From Desulfovibrionaceae bacterium (GTDB lineage Bacteria > Desulfobacterota > Desulfovibrionia > Desulfovibrionales > Desulfovibrionaceae), in NCBI GenBank assembly GCA_017454105.1, contig JAFTDR010000037.1, positions 1-51,592 on the forward strand: a stretch of 51,592 nucleotides of DNA, read 5' to 3'. Below the pieces are notes generated by a model that did no database searches, was not told where the DNA came from, and saw only the letters and a program-made list of their open reading frames with translations. Positions 8,000-17,363 of the stretch are shown one piece after another. The position numbers and the translations under genes were made by a program. Positions within the stretch are counted from its first letter, which is position 1. Every line of letters begins with the position of its first letter.

Positions 8000-10900
8000 T
8001 CACAGGAGGCTTCCGTCCTTGTAGACAATCCTGCGCTCATGGCGCACCGTTTTTTTCTGAAACCATTGCTCCTGAAGAAAGGAGGAGGGAGGGAAAGCGC
8101 ATTCTTTCCCAAAGCACTGCCTGCGTGCCGCCCTTGAAACAAAGAGTAGCTCGCTTGCCCGCGTCATAGCGACATAACAAAGCCGCCTCTCCTCGTCTCT
8201 GTCTACTGTCTTTAAGCCCAGAAGAGCCCGCGCTTGCTCAGTCACAGGGAAAAGCCCCTCCTCAAATGCCGGGAGAAAAACCGCCCTAAATTCGAGACCT
8301 TTTGACGCATGCATTGTCATAATCCGCACCTGCTCGCTTTTCTCTCTTAGGCTTTCGTCTTCAATGCGCGAGGAAAGCTCTTCAAAAAAGGCCTCCCATC
8401 CACCGCAGGACTTCCAAAGGGCGCAGAGTTCCTTAAATGGCTGCGTATCCCCGACACCGGGCGTAGCCCAAGCCTGCTGCTCAATCCAGGGAAGGAGGGC
8501 GCGCGGCTCTGGCGCACTGGCCAAAGTCCAGGGAACGAATGAGGGCTCGGTCTCGCCTGGGAGGGGATGCAGAAGGGCGAGCAAGTGCTCGATCACAGGA
8601 TCCTGCCAGAATCCAGGGTCACGACTTGCGCAAGAGGGTACACCGCAAGAGGCAAGCGCTTTTTCGATCGGGGGAATCAAAAAGCGGAAACGCACAAGAA
8701 TGGCTATGTCCCCTGGCGCAAAATCCCCCGCATAGTCGGCATCTTTCTTCTTCCCTTGCAGCACAGTGTGTGAGGAAGTCCCAAGAAGTGTCGCGACCTG
8801 CTTGGCAATACGCTGGGCCTCGCTTTGCGCATCCGGCACATCGGAATACTCAAGGAGGGCTTTCCCCTTGGAGCGTGCCACAAGGTTTCCGCAGGACGCA
8901 CCGCCAAGGACGTGTTCTGCGGCATTGAGTATCGCCTCCCGCGAACGAAAACTCTCTTGGAGGGCGTAGCGGACAAGGCCTGGCCAAAAGCCAGTCAGCG
9001 TGCCAACTATGTCGCGAACAGAGCCCCTAAAACCGTAGATAGATTGATCCGGATCCCCTATGCCGAAAAAGCCTGCTCCATCAGGGGGCAGGAGGGAGCG
9101 GATAAACCGCAGATTGGCGAGAGAGCAATCCTGTATCTCGTCAACCAGAAGCGCTGCATACTGCGTGTTTTCTCTTGTAGCCGCATACTCAATCAGATCG
9201 AGGAAATCAAAGGTGGGCGCTGAAGAGTCCGCCTTTTTTTCTGCGTAGCGGGCATAGCGGGCGGCAAGTTCGGCATTCTCAGAAAGAGTACAGCGCTCAC
9301 GGAGCAAATCGACGGCAGAACGCATATCCCGCGCCTGGGCCTTTGTCAGATCGCTATTTGCCTTAGAAAAAAGGCGCGATGCGCCAAAATCGTCCAAAAG
9401 CACTGCGTCTGGCCGCTCTTCCTGCACGATCCTCCAGGCATAGGCGTGCAGGGTTGTGCAGAGCGGAAGGGCTGTATTTGGCGGATAGAGGGCCGCAAGA
9501 CGCCCGAAAAGCTCCTCTGCCGCACGCCGTGTGAAGGTTATCGCAAGAATGGCCGATGCCGGAACACCCTGGTCAAGGAGAAAGCGGATGCGCCCGATAA
9601 GCAGATGGGTTTTCCCGGCTCCTGGACCTGCAAGGACAAGAGCCGGGCCTCCTCTGTGTTCAAGAGCCGCTCGCTGTTCTTGCGTATAGAGCGGGGCTGA
9701 AACTACCTTCTCCTCAGGCTTTTTGGCCGCATCCTTAAAGCGTTCAAGATCGTTTAGGGCCTCCTTTGAGGCAGCAAGAGTGGCCCGCGCCCTGCCTGTC
9801 CGCCTTGTGTGGCCCAATTCATTTTCCGAAAAAAGATGCACACGACCAAAGGCCCCGTCGTAGCCTGCTTGGAGCTTGACACGGCCCTCGCGAAGACGCG
9901 TGCAGGCCTCTCCAAGTTCTGGCCAGTAGGAGGATATGTCTGTGAGAGGCAAGGTGCAGAGAACGTCGAGTTCCGAACCAAGATGCGAGAGAATGCGGCC
10001 ATATTCCTGCAGAACCTTGTTTGATCCTGTGCCAAAGCCCATGATTTCGGCTGTCATCTCAAGGAGCGGCATAACAGAGGAAAATGTCGGCTCATAGAGG
10101 AGTTGGGCCGCAGATTTTCTGTCCGCAAGCTCCATGACCCTATGGAGAACACCGACAGTCAAGGGCTTGTGGCAGACAGGGCAAATCCCATTGCTCTCGC
10201 GCGTCTCAAGAGGATTTAAGGAGACATTGCAGGCTCTGTGGCCGTCTAAGTGATATTTGCCCTCTTCTGGGAAAAACTCAATTGTGCCCATAAAACGGCA
10301 GGGGAGAGACTCCTGGTTGGGATCACGGCGGGCAGCGGCCTTAAGGGCAGAGAAAATCCCCTGATAGCTGGGTGTGCCAGCAAAGACATTGGCCTCTCTG
10401 CCAAGCTTATTTGCGGAATGGGCGTCTGAATTGGAGACTAGGGTAAAGCGGTCGAGGGCGCTGATATAGCGATTCATCGGCGGATCGGAGGAGAGGCCCG
10501 TCTCAAGAGCGAAAATATGCGAGCTTAAGTCTTCAAAGCACTCCTCAATGCTGTCAAAGCCTGAGCGGGAGCCAAAGAGAGAAAACCAGGGTGTCCAGAT
10601 ATGGGCCGGAATCAAATAGCCACCAGGCACTGTCTCAAGGAGGATCTCAAGGAGATCGTGCGCGTCTAAACCGAGAATTGGCCGGCCGTCTGAGGCAAGA
10701 TTGCCTATGGCCTCAAGGCGTTTTGACAAGCGGTCAGCGTCGTCAAGAGTTGGCACAAAAATTAGATTGTGGATTTTCCGCACGCGGCCGTTTTTCCTGT
10801 AGATTGAGCTTATCTCACACTGCAGGCAAAAAAGAGGTTTCTTCAGAGCAAACGATGCGCTCTCCAAAGGGAGATACGGGAGGAGTTCGCGCTCAACGCC

Positions 10901-11101
10901 AAGAGTGTAGAGCCCGCTCTCCTCATCAAAAACAAGCTCATCACGCAAAAGGGCACGCCACGAGGGATGAGTGAAATCTCCAGTTCCTAGGACGTCAATG
11001 CCCTTAAGGCGCGCCCAGGCGTCGAGATTTCGCGGAGAAAGCTCCTTGCTGGTCGCAAGGGAATACCGGGAATGCACATGAAGATCAGCAAGAAAGGTCA
11101 T
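8000..11101 (-). CDS. PHP-domain / UvrD-type DNA helicase fusion
   Basis: 1033 aa. The N-terminal part (about 1-430) is a PHP-type metal-dependent phosphoesterase of the TIGR00375 kind, starting DLHVHSRYS (H8, H10). It includes a likely zinc site with C291, C307 and C310. The C-terminal part (about 470-1030) is a UvrD/Rep/PcrA superfamily 1A helicase: Walker A GPGAGKT (492-498), VDEIQD, GDPDQSIYGFRG, ESFRSR, MTMHASKGLEF and YVAMTRA. It probably unwinds DNA in repair, with the PHP part cleaving phosphoester bonds or removing nucleotides. ATG 11101 has GAGGAGG about 10 nt upstream; frames further upstream overlap the methyltransferase gene. Last gene of the aroC-recD2 operon. Confidence 0.9.
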   Translation of the reverse strand: MTFLADLHVHSRYSLATSKELSPRNLDAWARLKGIDVLGTGDFTHPSWRALLRDELVFDEESGLYTLGVERELLPYLPLESASFALKKPLFCLQCEISSIYRKNGRVRKIHNLIFVPTLDDADRLSKRLEAIGNLASDGRPILGLDAHDLLEILLETVPGGYLIPAHIWTPWFSLFGSRSGFDSIEECFEDLSSHIFALETGLSSDPPMNRYISALDRFTLVSNSDAHSANKLGREANVFAGTPSYQGIFSALKAAARRDPNQESLPCRFMGTIEFFPEEGKYHLDGHRACNVSLNPLETRESNGICPVCHKPLTVGVLHRVMELADRKSAAQLLYEPTFSSVMPLLEMTAEIMGFGTGSNKVLQEYGRILSHLGSELDVLCTLPLTDISSYWPELGEACTRLREGRVKLQAGYDGAFGRVHLFSENELGHTRRTGRARATLAASKEALNDLERFKDAAKKPEEKVVSAPLYTQEQRAALEHRGGPALVLAGPGAGKTHLLIGRIRFLLDQGVPASAILAITFTRRAAEELFGRLAALYPPNTALPLCTTLHAYAWRIVQEERPDAVLLDDFGASRLFSKANSDLTKAQARDMRSAVDLLRERCTLSENAELAARYARYAEKKADSSAPTFDFLDLIEYAATRENTQYAALLVDEIQDCSLANLRFIRSLLPPDGAGFFGIGDPDQSIYGFRGSVRDIVGTLTGFWPGLVRYALQESFRSREAILNAAEHVLGGASCGNLVARSKGKALLEYSDVPDAQSEAQRIAKQVATLLGTSSHTVLQGKKKDADYAGDFAPGDIAILVRFRFLIPPIEKALASCGVPSCASRDPGFWQDPVIEHLLALLHPLPGETEPSFVPWTLASAPEPRALLPWIEQQAWATPGVGDTQPFKELCALWKSCGGWEAFFEELSSRIEDESLREKSEQVRIMTMHASKGLEFRAVFLPAFEEGLFPVTEQARALLGLKTVDRDEERRLCYVAMTRASELLFVSRAARRQCFGKECAFPPSSFLQEQWFQKKTVRHERRIVYKDGSLL

Positions 11102-11135
11102 CGAAGCACCGCCTCCTCGAAAAAAAAACGCGCGC

Positions 11136-11864
11136 CTACCCCCGCCCAAGCCAGGGGCAAAGCGCACGTGCTTCAGGCTGCCACGCGCCATTGTCTGCGT
11201 GCAGTATAAGCGGGGGATGGAAGACGCAGTCGTCCTCTGCGTTTTTGCGCGCAAGAACCAAAATGCGCGAGGCAGGCGCGCCGCATGTCTCGTGTACACT
11301 GCAGAGAGCCCTAAGTCCCAGGTGCGCATAACAAAGAGCCCGCAGAATCTGGGCCACTTTATTTGCGGGGTAGATGCACAGAAAAAAACCGTGATGCATC
11401 AAAAGCCGGGCTGCCTGCGAACAAAACTGGACAATGAGTTCGCCGTTCCCGCCGCGGAGGGCCATATCCCTGAGCCTCTCTTTGGACGGGCGGCCCTCTA
11501 AGCGCGTATAGAAGGGCGGATTTGTCAACACAGCTTCCTGGCTTCCTGCAAGAGGGAGAAGCGCCCGCCTGTCTGTAAGATCCGCGCAGATAAAGCGCGC
11601 ATTGGCAAGGCCTGCGCGATCGGCATTGACGCGCGCGCACGCAAGCAGTTCCTCAGAAATGTCGATCCCAAGCCCGTGCAGGGGGCGTAGACTTGCAAGA
11701 GCAAGCAGGGCCGCTCCAGAGCCGCAGCCAAGATCGGCAATCCGCTCTTTTTTTGCCGGGAAGAGGGCGTTGGCAAAGCCTGCAAGAAGCAAGGCGTCCT
11801 GGGAAAAACGAAAGGAATGCTCAGGCTGGAGTAGGCCTGATGTGAAGATACATCTCGTATCCAT
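11136..11864 (-). CDS. SAM-dependent N6-adenine methyltransferase, TrmN6/YfiC-like
   Basis: 242 aa Rossmann-fold methyltransferase. Motif I DLGCGSGAALL (about 44-54), acidic loop GIDISEE, and motif IV TNPPFY (about 114-119), the signature of N6-adenine or N5-glutamine methyltransferases. The start MDTRCIFTSGLLQPEHSFRF and the following DALLLAGF match the tRNA1(Val) A37 methyltransferase family (TrmN6), so tRNA is the likely substrate. The gene sits 16 bp after the U32 gene and 34 bp before the PHP/UvrD gene. Confidence 0.8.
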   Translation of the reverse strand: MDTRCIFTSGLLQPEHSFRFSQDALLLAGFANALFPAKKERIADLGCGSGAALLALASLRPLHGLGIDISEELLACARVNADRAGLANARFICADLTDRRALLPLAGSQEAVLTNPPFYTRLEGRPSKERLRDMALRGGNGELIVQFCSQAARLLMHHGFFLCIYPANKVAQILRALCYAHLGLRALCSVHETCGAPASRILVLARKNAEDDCVFHPPLILHADNGAWQPEARALCPWLGRG

Positions 11865-11880
11865 ATCAGATTAGATCAGA

Positions 11881-13881
11881 TCAGAGGAGAGGCTGCTCCC
11901 AGTTAAAGAGACCGGGTCTTGCTGTCGCGGCAAGGGATTCCGGCCGGTTTTCCGCAAGGCTTGCGAAAAAAGAGTAGCCAGCCGCACGCAGCTCTGCTTC
12001 CTTATCCTGAAGAGTGAGAGGCCAGGCTGGGTAAATCCAGACATTCTGCCCGTATTCCCGAAGCCAAAAGGTCTCCCCCTTCGGACTTTTGAGCGAAAGA
12101 TTTGCGCGCACACCGAGCAGACCGAAGCGGCTTATGCCAACAGGCCAGAAACCTTCAAGAACAAAGCCAAGAGGGAGAGGGGAGCGCGCGGGCAAAGAGA
12201 GGATTGTCTCGGCATTGAGTTCAGGACTCACAAAAGCGGCTGTGAAGCCAAGACGCGCCACACAGTCAATGGCCAAGGCATTGCCGAGATTGCAGAAGGG
12301 CCCAGCCACAAGATCGGCGCCTTCCGGCAATTCTTTGGGAAAAAATGCCCTCTGCCACGGGGCATTGGCCACAAAATGCCGGCAGCCGCTGCGCCAAAGA
12401 TCGCGGACAAGACGCGCTATGCGCTCGCTCTCATTCGGCCAGACTACTGGCGGAAGCCAGAAGGAGACGCGCCGCGCAACTGTCTTGGACACAGCCGCAG
12501 ACCGCCTGCCAAGCCAAAGCCCAAGCATACGTCTGCCCTGCGCCCTGTTCTCCTTGCCAAAAGGGACAGTCGATAGAACGGCTATATCAGGCCGACGTTT
12601 GGCCGAACAGGGCCTTGGGGGGGTAAGTTTTTGTGTGACCGGACGGGAAGGTCGCCCAGAATAGGCCGAAAGCTCCTTGTGCAGGCTCGCGAGACATTCC
12701 CGAAGAGCGGGATCGCGGCGGTCAATAAGAAAAATAGGGGTGTTTTTTGGCGGAAGGTTTTTTCTTAAGAGGGGCAAGGAAAAACGCCGGCCAGCGGCCA
12801 CATTTTTCTTAAGCCGCACTGTCTCATGCCAGGCATCGCCCTCTTGGCCCACGCGCAGAAAATCATCGGCAAAGAGATCGATTTTCGCTGTGAGATACGC
12901 GCCACTCGCATCAAGATTGCTTGTCCCAACACAGTAGCCTGAACTAGTCCGGCCACCTGGATCGGTTGGTACAAGGGCTTTTGCTGCGATAAAGCGGGCC
13001 CGGGTTGTTGAGCGACCAAGAGCCATGGCCAAAAGATCGCTTGCTTCTTGTAGGGCTTGATCACGCACTGTCTGCGAATCTTCTAAGAGGGCGTCGCGTA
13101 CAAGACGATAGGCGCGCACACAGTGATAGACATAATGCGGCCCTTTTTTGCGGCCTTCGATCTTCCATGAGGTCACATGGCTACGCTTTAAAAGTGAGGA
13201 GGCGTAGTCAGCAAGGGAGAGATCCTGGCAAGAAAAATACTGGGCCTTGCGCTGTTTCTGCCCAAGAAGCTGGGAGTACTCTCTTCGGCAGGGCTGGACA
13301 CAGCGGCCTCGCAGACCGCTTTTGCCGCCCATGTAACTTGACCAATAACAGCGGCCGGACACACAATAACAGAGCGCGCCGTGGACAAAGAGTTCAAGAC
13401 TCAAATTGTCTGGGCAGGCAGTATCCATCTGGACGATCTCGTCAAAAGAGAGTTCGCGGGGAAGAATCACGCGCGAAAAACCCAATGACGGCAGGTCCTC
13501 TAGCATTTCAGGATGTGTCACGGAAGCTAAGGTCGAGAGAAAGAGCTTTCCAGAAAAGCCGGCCTGTCTTGCAATCTCGGGATAGCAGAGATCCTGGACG
13601 ATCAAACCGTCGCAATGAACCTGCTCTTCAAGACGACAAATCAAATGAAAGGCCTGCTCAGCCTCCCCTTCCTTCACAAGCGTGTTCATCGCCGTGTACA
13701 CACGGACACTTTTCGAGTGCGCAAGATCCGTAAGACGAGAGAGTTCAGATAAAGGAAAGTTCTCGGCCTCCATCCGCGCCGAAAAATGTTTCAAACCGAG
13801 ATAGATGGCGTCACAGCCTGCGGCAAGTGCCGCCAAAAAAGCATTTGTGTCGCCTGCAGGCGCCAGAATTTCAGGACGCAT
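11881..13881 (-). CDS. peptidase U32-family protein, RlhA-like
   Basis: 666 aa. The N-terminal U32 domain starts MRPEILAPAGDTNAFLAAL and includes the family motif ELFVHGALCYCVSGRCYWSS. The cysteines in this segment (C-x-C, then RCVQPC) fit the four-Cys Fe-S site of U32 proteins. Family members of this length (RlhA in E. coli) hydroxylate C2501 of 23S rRNA; others act in tRNA or ubiquinone hydroxylation, and classical collagenase activity is doubtful. ATG 13881 follows recD2 by 15 bp. The C-terminal half (about 400-666) is less conserved, as in RlhA. Confidence 0.8.
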   Translation of the reverse strand: MRPEILAPAGDTNAFLAALAAGCDAIYLGLKHFSARMEAENFPLSELSRLTDLAHSKSVRVYTAMNTLVKEGEAEQAFHLICRLEEQVHCDGLIVQDLCYPEIARQAGFSGKLFLSTLASVTHPEMLEDLPSLGFSRVILPRELSFDEIVQMDTACPDNLSLELFVHGALCYCVSGRCYWSSYMGGKSGLRGRCVQPCRREYSQLLGQKQRKAQYFSCQDLSLADYASSLLKRSHVTSWKIEGRKKGPHYVYHCVRAYRLVRDALLEDSQTVRDQALQEASDLLAMALGRSTTRARFIAAKALVPTDPGGRTSSGYCVGTSNLDASGAYLTAKIDLFADDFLRVGQEGDAWHETVRLKKNVAAGRRFSLPLLRKNLPPKNTPIFLIDRRDPALRECLASLHKELSAYSGRPSRPVTQKLTPPRPCSAKRRPDIAVLSTVPFGKENRAQGRRMLGLWLGRRSAAVSKTVARRVSFWLPPVVWPNESERIARLVRDLWRSGCRHFVANAPWQRAFFPKELPEGADLVAGPFCNLGNALAIDCVARLGFTAAFVSPELNAETILSLPARSPLPLGFVLEGFWPVGISRFGLLGVRANLSLKSPKGETFWLREYGQNVWIYPAWPLTLQDKEAELRAAGYSFFASLAENRPESLAATARPGLFNWEQPLL

Positions 13882-13896
13882 GGACGTATGTACTCC

Positions 13897-16164
13897 TTAA
13901 CGGGCAATACCCGCGATCAGGGTAATGCGCTCATCAAGACGTGTTAGGCGCGCGATCGTCTTTGTGTTGCGCACGGCAAGATGTAAGGCCGCCCGCTCAC
14001 CGATTATGACAACGAGCTTCTTCCCCCGGGTTATCGCCGTGTAGAGAAGGTTGCGCTGCAGCATCCACGAATGGCACTGCATAAGCGGGATAATGACGCA
14101 GGGGTATTCGGAACCCTGGGATTTGTGGATGGAGATAGCGTAGGCTACAACAAGCTCCTCAGTCTCCTCAAAGGTGTAGAAGACCTCTTCTTCGTCAAAA
14201 CGAACGGAGAGAAGAGACTCTTTCTCGTCAAGCGACTCTATGGTGCCGATGTCGCCATTAAAGACTTCCTTGCTGTAATTGTTGCGGACCTGCATCACCC
14301 TGTCGTTGACCCTGAAGGTCTGCTGACCGCGCTTAAGCGCAAGGCCGTTTGGATTCAAAGCGTTTTGCAGCGCATTGTTCAAGGCTTTGATGCCGACCGC
14401 GCCGGGGCGCATGGGGCTTAAGACCTGGATATCCTTCTGGCTAAAATGGTAGTACTCGGGGAGGCGGCGCTTGACAAGATCCGTTATGGTCTTGGCGGCC
14501 ATTTCGGGATCATTTTCCTCCATGAAGTAAAAATCCGTCTTTTTCTCTGTGTCGTTCGAAAAATCGGGCACTATGCCCTGGTTTATGCTGTGCGCATAGC
14601 GCACAATCGCGCTTTCCTGCGACTGGCGAAAAATGCGCGTAAGCTCGACAACCGGCACAGCCTTCGACTGTATGACATCGTGCAGCACCGATCCGGGCCC
14701 AACCGAGGGAAGCTGGAAAATGTCACCCACCATAATCACCGTGCAGCCGGGGGGTACGGCTGCGAGGAGATGATACATAAGGACGATGTCGATCATTGAC
14801 GCCTCATCAATGATCAAAACATCGCATTTTAAGGGATTGTCCTCATTTACGGCGCAAAAAAGTTCCGTCGATTCAGTAAATTCCAGAAGGCGATGGATTG
14901 TGACCGCATCGTGTCCTGTGGCCTCCTGCATGCGGCGGGCGGCCCTGCCGGTCGGCGCGGCGAGCTGTATCTTTGCCTCAACGCCGGCAAAAAGGGCGAT
15001 AATTGCGCGGATAATCGTTGTTTTCCCTGTCCCTGGCCCGCCAGTCAAAACCATGATCTTTGATTCGGCAGCCATGACGACCGCTTCTCTCTGCTCAGGA
15101 GCAAGGGTGATCCCAAGTCCCGCGATGACAGTCTCGGCCGCGGCTTTTGGATTTGGGAAAACCGTTGATTTCGCAGCCTTAAGAATCACGGCAATGCGCT
15201 CGGCAATGCTTGTCTCATAGAGATAGAAGTTCGCAAGATACAAAGCTCTGCCGCCTGCCCACGCCTCATCGACGACGAGTTTTTCCTGGACAAGCTCGGC
15301 AACGAGCGCGTCGTAGGCCTCCTCGTCTAAATTGTGGTAATGGCTTAAGCGCTCATAGGCGACCTCTTTCGGCAGATAGACATTGCCCGCCTCGACAGAC
15401 TGGTTCAGAACGGCAAGAAGAGCGGCCTTCAGACGAAAGGGGTGATCTTTCGGGAAGCCAAGCTTTGCGGCAATCATATCCGCCGTGTCAAAACGTATGC
15501 CCCGAACCTTCAGGGCGAGCCTGTAGGGATTTTCCCGCACAAGGGCTTCCGCATTGTCCCCAAGGGTTCGCACAATACGGGCGGACTGCCCAGGGGTGAT
15601 ACCAAAGGGCTGCAGAAAAAGACTCACGTTTCTGTGGACAGTATGCTCAGCCCAGGACTCCCGGATCCTCGCAAAGGTCTTCTTGCCAAGTCCTTCGACT
15701 TCAAGCAGGCGCTCTGGATTGGTATCAAGGACGTGTATGGTCTCCTCACCAAAGGTATTGGCTATGCGCTCAGCAAGTTTCTCCCCCATGCCCTGGATGA
15801 CGCCACTTGTCAGATAGGCTCGTATGCCATCCATTGTTGTTGGAAAAATTTCTTCTGAGCTGTCAAAAGCAAATTGATCCCCGTATTTTGGATGCTGCGC
15901 CCAATGGCCGCGTAAGCGAAGATGCATGCCTGGGATCGGGTCAACAAAGATGCCAACACAACGCACCTGCGTCCGCTTCTTTACGCTGCGTGTGCGGATC
16001 TTTTCCACAAGCACGCGGCTTTGAGCGTCAGGCAAGAGGGTTAAGACAACATAGCCGTTCTGTTTGTTTTCAAAAACAATGCGCTCAACTGTGCCTGAAA
16101 GGCATTCTTCTGTATCCAATGTCTCTGATTCTACCGTAGCTGCTGTATGTAAGGGCGAATTCAT
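13897..16164 (-). CDS. recD2: RecD2-type SF1B DNA helicase
   Basis: 755 aa. An N-terminal OB-like region (about 20-110) and helix-hairpin-helix repeats (IQGMGEKLAERIANTFG, LLEVEGLGKKTFARI) precede the helicase core. Core motifs: Walker A GGPGTGKTT near residue 370, Walker B LIIDEASMID, GDIFQLPSVGPG, RIFRQ and the C-terminal AYAISIHKSQGSEYP. This is the RecBC-independent RecD2 form, a 5'-3' helicase involved in fork maintenance and repair. The ATG overlaps the aroC stop by 4 nt (ATGA), indicating translational coupling. The nearby second helicase (PHP/UvrD) in the same operon suggests a repair module. Confidence 0.9.
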   Translation of the reverse strand: MNSPLHTAATVESETLDTEECLSGTVERIVFENKQNGYVVLTLLPDAQSRVLVEKIRTRSVKKRTQVRCVGIFVDPIPGMHLRLRGHWAQHPKYGDQFAFDSSEEIFPTTMDGIRAYLTSGVIQGMGEKLAERIANTFGEETIHVLDTNPERLLEVEGLGKKTFARIRESWAEHTVHRNVSLFLQPFGITPGQSARIVRTLGDNAEALVRENPYRLALKVRGIRFDTADMIAAKLGFPKDHPFRLKAALLAVLNQSVEAGNVYLPKEVAYERLSHYHNLDEEAYDALVAELVQEKLVVDEAWAGGRALYLANFYLYETSIAERIAVILKAAKSTVFPNPKAAAETVIAGLGITLAPEQREAVVMAAESKIMVLTGGPGTGKTTIIRAIIALFAGVEAKIQLAAPTGRAARRMQEATGHDAVTIHRLLEFTESTELFCAVNEDNPLKCDVLIIDEASMIDIVLMYHLLAAVPPGCTVIMVGDIFQLPSVGPGSVLHDVIQSKAVPVVELTRIFRQSQESAIVRYAHSINQGIVPDFSNDTEKKTDFYFMEENDPEMAAKTITDLVKRRLPEYYHFSQKDIQVLSPMRPGAVGIKALNNALQNALNPNGLALKRGQQTFRVNDRVMQVRNNYSKEVFNGDIGTIESLDEKESLLSVRFDEEEVFYTFEETEELVVAYAISIHKSQGSEYPCVIIPLMQCHSWMLQRNLLYTAITRGKKLVVIIGERAALHLAVRNTKTIARLTRLDERITLIAGIAR

Positions 16165-17252
16165 AGAGTCCCGGCCGTTTTTTGTGTTTCCTGCATAAGC
16201 AGGGCGTCGCAGAGGACAAGCGCGGTCATCGCTTTAAGGACAGGGACAATGCGCGGAATGGCCGAGAGATCATGCCGGCCCCCTATATGTATTGTTGTCG
16301 CCCGTCCAAGAGTGTCCACAGTCTTTTGCGGTCTAGGAATTGAGGCAATAGGCTTGACCGCACAGCGCAGCACAAGATCTTGCCCCGATGTGATGCCGCC
16401 CAAAATACCGCCTGCGTGATTTGAGGCGAAAGCGACAGTGCCTGGCAGATCTCCCGGCAGAAGAGCGTCGTTGTTCTCGCTTCCGCGCACATGGGCTGCC
16501 GCAAAACCATCGCCAATCTCAATCCCCTTCACGGCTCCGACACTCAGTAAGCCGTGGGCAAGCATTGCGGATATCTTATCAAAGACAGGCTCGCCAAGCC
16601 CTGCCGGAACACCGTGCGCCTCGATCTGCACAATGCCGCCCAAGGTATCGTGCGCGTATGTAGCCTCGCGCACGCACTCATCCCAGGCAGGAACAATGTC
16701 GTCGCATGCGGCAAAATAGGCTCTCCCCTGCGCGCCTTTGATATCATACTGCTCTTCTGGTGAGCCTATGCCGCCAAAAGAGATGGTTGCGGCATAGACG
16801 TGTATGCCCCGCAATGCCAGTATTTTCGCAGCAACCGCACCGCCAGCAACACGCGCGGCTGTCTCGCGCCCTGAGGCGCGGCCACCGCCGCGATAGTCGC
16901 GGATTCCGTATTTTTTGGCATACGTAAAATCCGCGTGCCCTGGCCTAAAGACAGAGGCGAGATCCCTGTAATCGGCAGAATGCTGATTTGTGTTCTTAAT
17001 CTGGAAGGCTAAGGCTGTGCCTGTGGTTCGGCCCTCAAACACACCGGACTCAAGAAAAACGCGGTCCGCCTCCTTGCGCGCGCTTGAGACACCGCCTGCT
17101 CCAGGCTTTCGCAAATCGAGTTCTTTTTGTATGTCGGCCTCTGTGAGCGCAATCCCAGCAGGCACACCGTCGAGAATCCCCCCGAGCGAGGGGCCGTGCG
17201 ATTCACCAAAGGTAGTCAAACGAAATAAATGTCCAAATGTATTTCCAGGCAT
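16161..17252 (-). CDS. aroC: chorismate synthase
   Basis: 363 aa, normal length. It converts 5-enolpyruvylshikimate-3-phosphate to chorismate using reduced FMN. Signatures visible: N-terminal GNTFGHLFRLTTFGESHG, the RPGHAD block, GGRASGRETAARVAGGA, and the C-terminal R-P-Q-K-T-V-D region. ATG 17252 has GGAGGAG 5 nt upstream; an in-frame extension to 17318 runs into the metK terminator and is not conserved. First gene of a five-gene unit, separated from metK by a terminator. It completes the chorismate route begun by the aromatic operon at 27.8-33 kb. Confidence 0.95.
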   Translation of the reverse strand: MPGNTFGHLFRLTTFGESHGPSLGGILDGVPAGIALTEADIQKELDLRKPGAGGVSSARKEADRVFLESGVFEGRTTGTALAFQIKNTNQHSADYRDLASVFRPGHADFTYAKKYGIRDYRGGGRASGRETAARVAGGAVAAKILALRGIHVYAATISFGGIGSPEEQYDIKGAQGRAYFAACDDIVPAWDECVREATYAHDTLGGIVQIEAHGVPAGLGEPVFDKISAMLAHGLLSVGAVKGIEIGDGFAAAHVRGSENNDALLPGDLPGTVAFASNHAGGILGGITSGQDLVLRCAVKPIASIPRPQKTVDTLGRATTIHIGGRHDLSAIPRIVPVLKAMTALVLCDALLMQETQKTAGTL

Positions 17253-17321
17253 GGGCTCTCCTCCCCAATCGAGAGTTGGAGATGCACTATGCCCGAAGTC
17301 CTTAATAAAGGCAAGCACAAA

Positions 17322-17356
17322 AGAAAAAGTGGCCTTCGGGTGAAGACCACTTTTCT
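17322..17356 (-). terminator. intrinsic terminator of panC-metK
   Basis: Stem AAAAGTGG-CTTC / GAAG-CCACTTTT with a GGGT loop, giving a T-run on the minus strand (TTTTTCTTTT). It lies 10 bp beyond the metK stop and separates it from aroC. Confidence 0.85.
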
Positions 17357-17363
17357 AAAAAAA

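Noticed and set aside
7712..8137. Open frame overlapping the helicase gene end
   Set aside because: The last third is antisense to the UvrD C-terminus and the rest has no family resemblance or start signal.
13005..13733. Plus-strand open frame of 242 codons inside the U32 gene
   Set aside because: It is antisense to a conserved protein; composition (Arg/Gln/Ser-rich) is typical of shadow frames.
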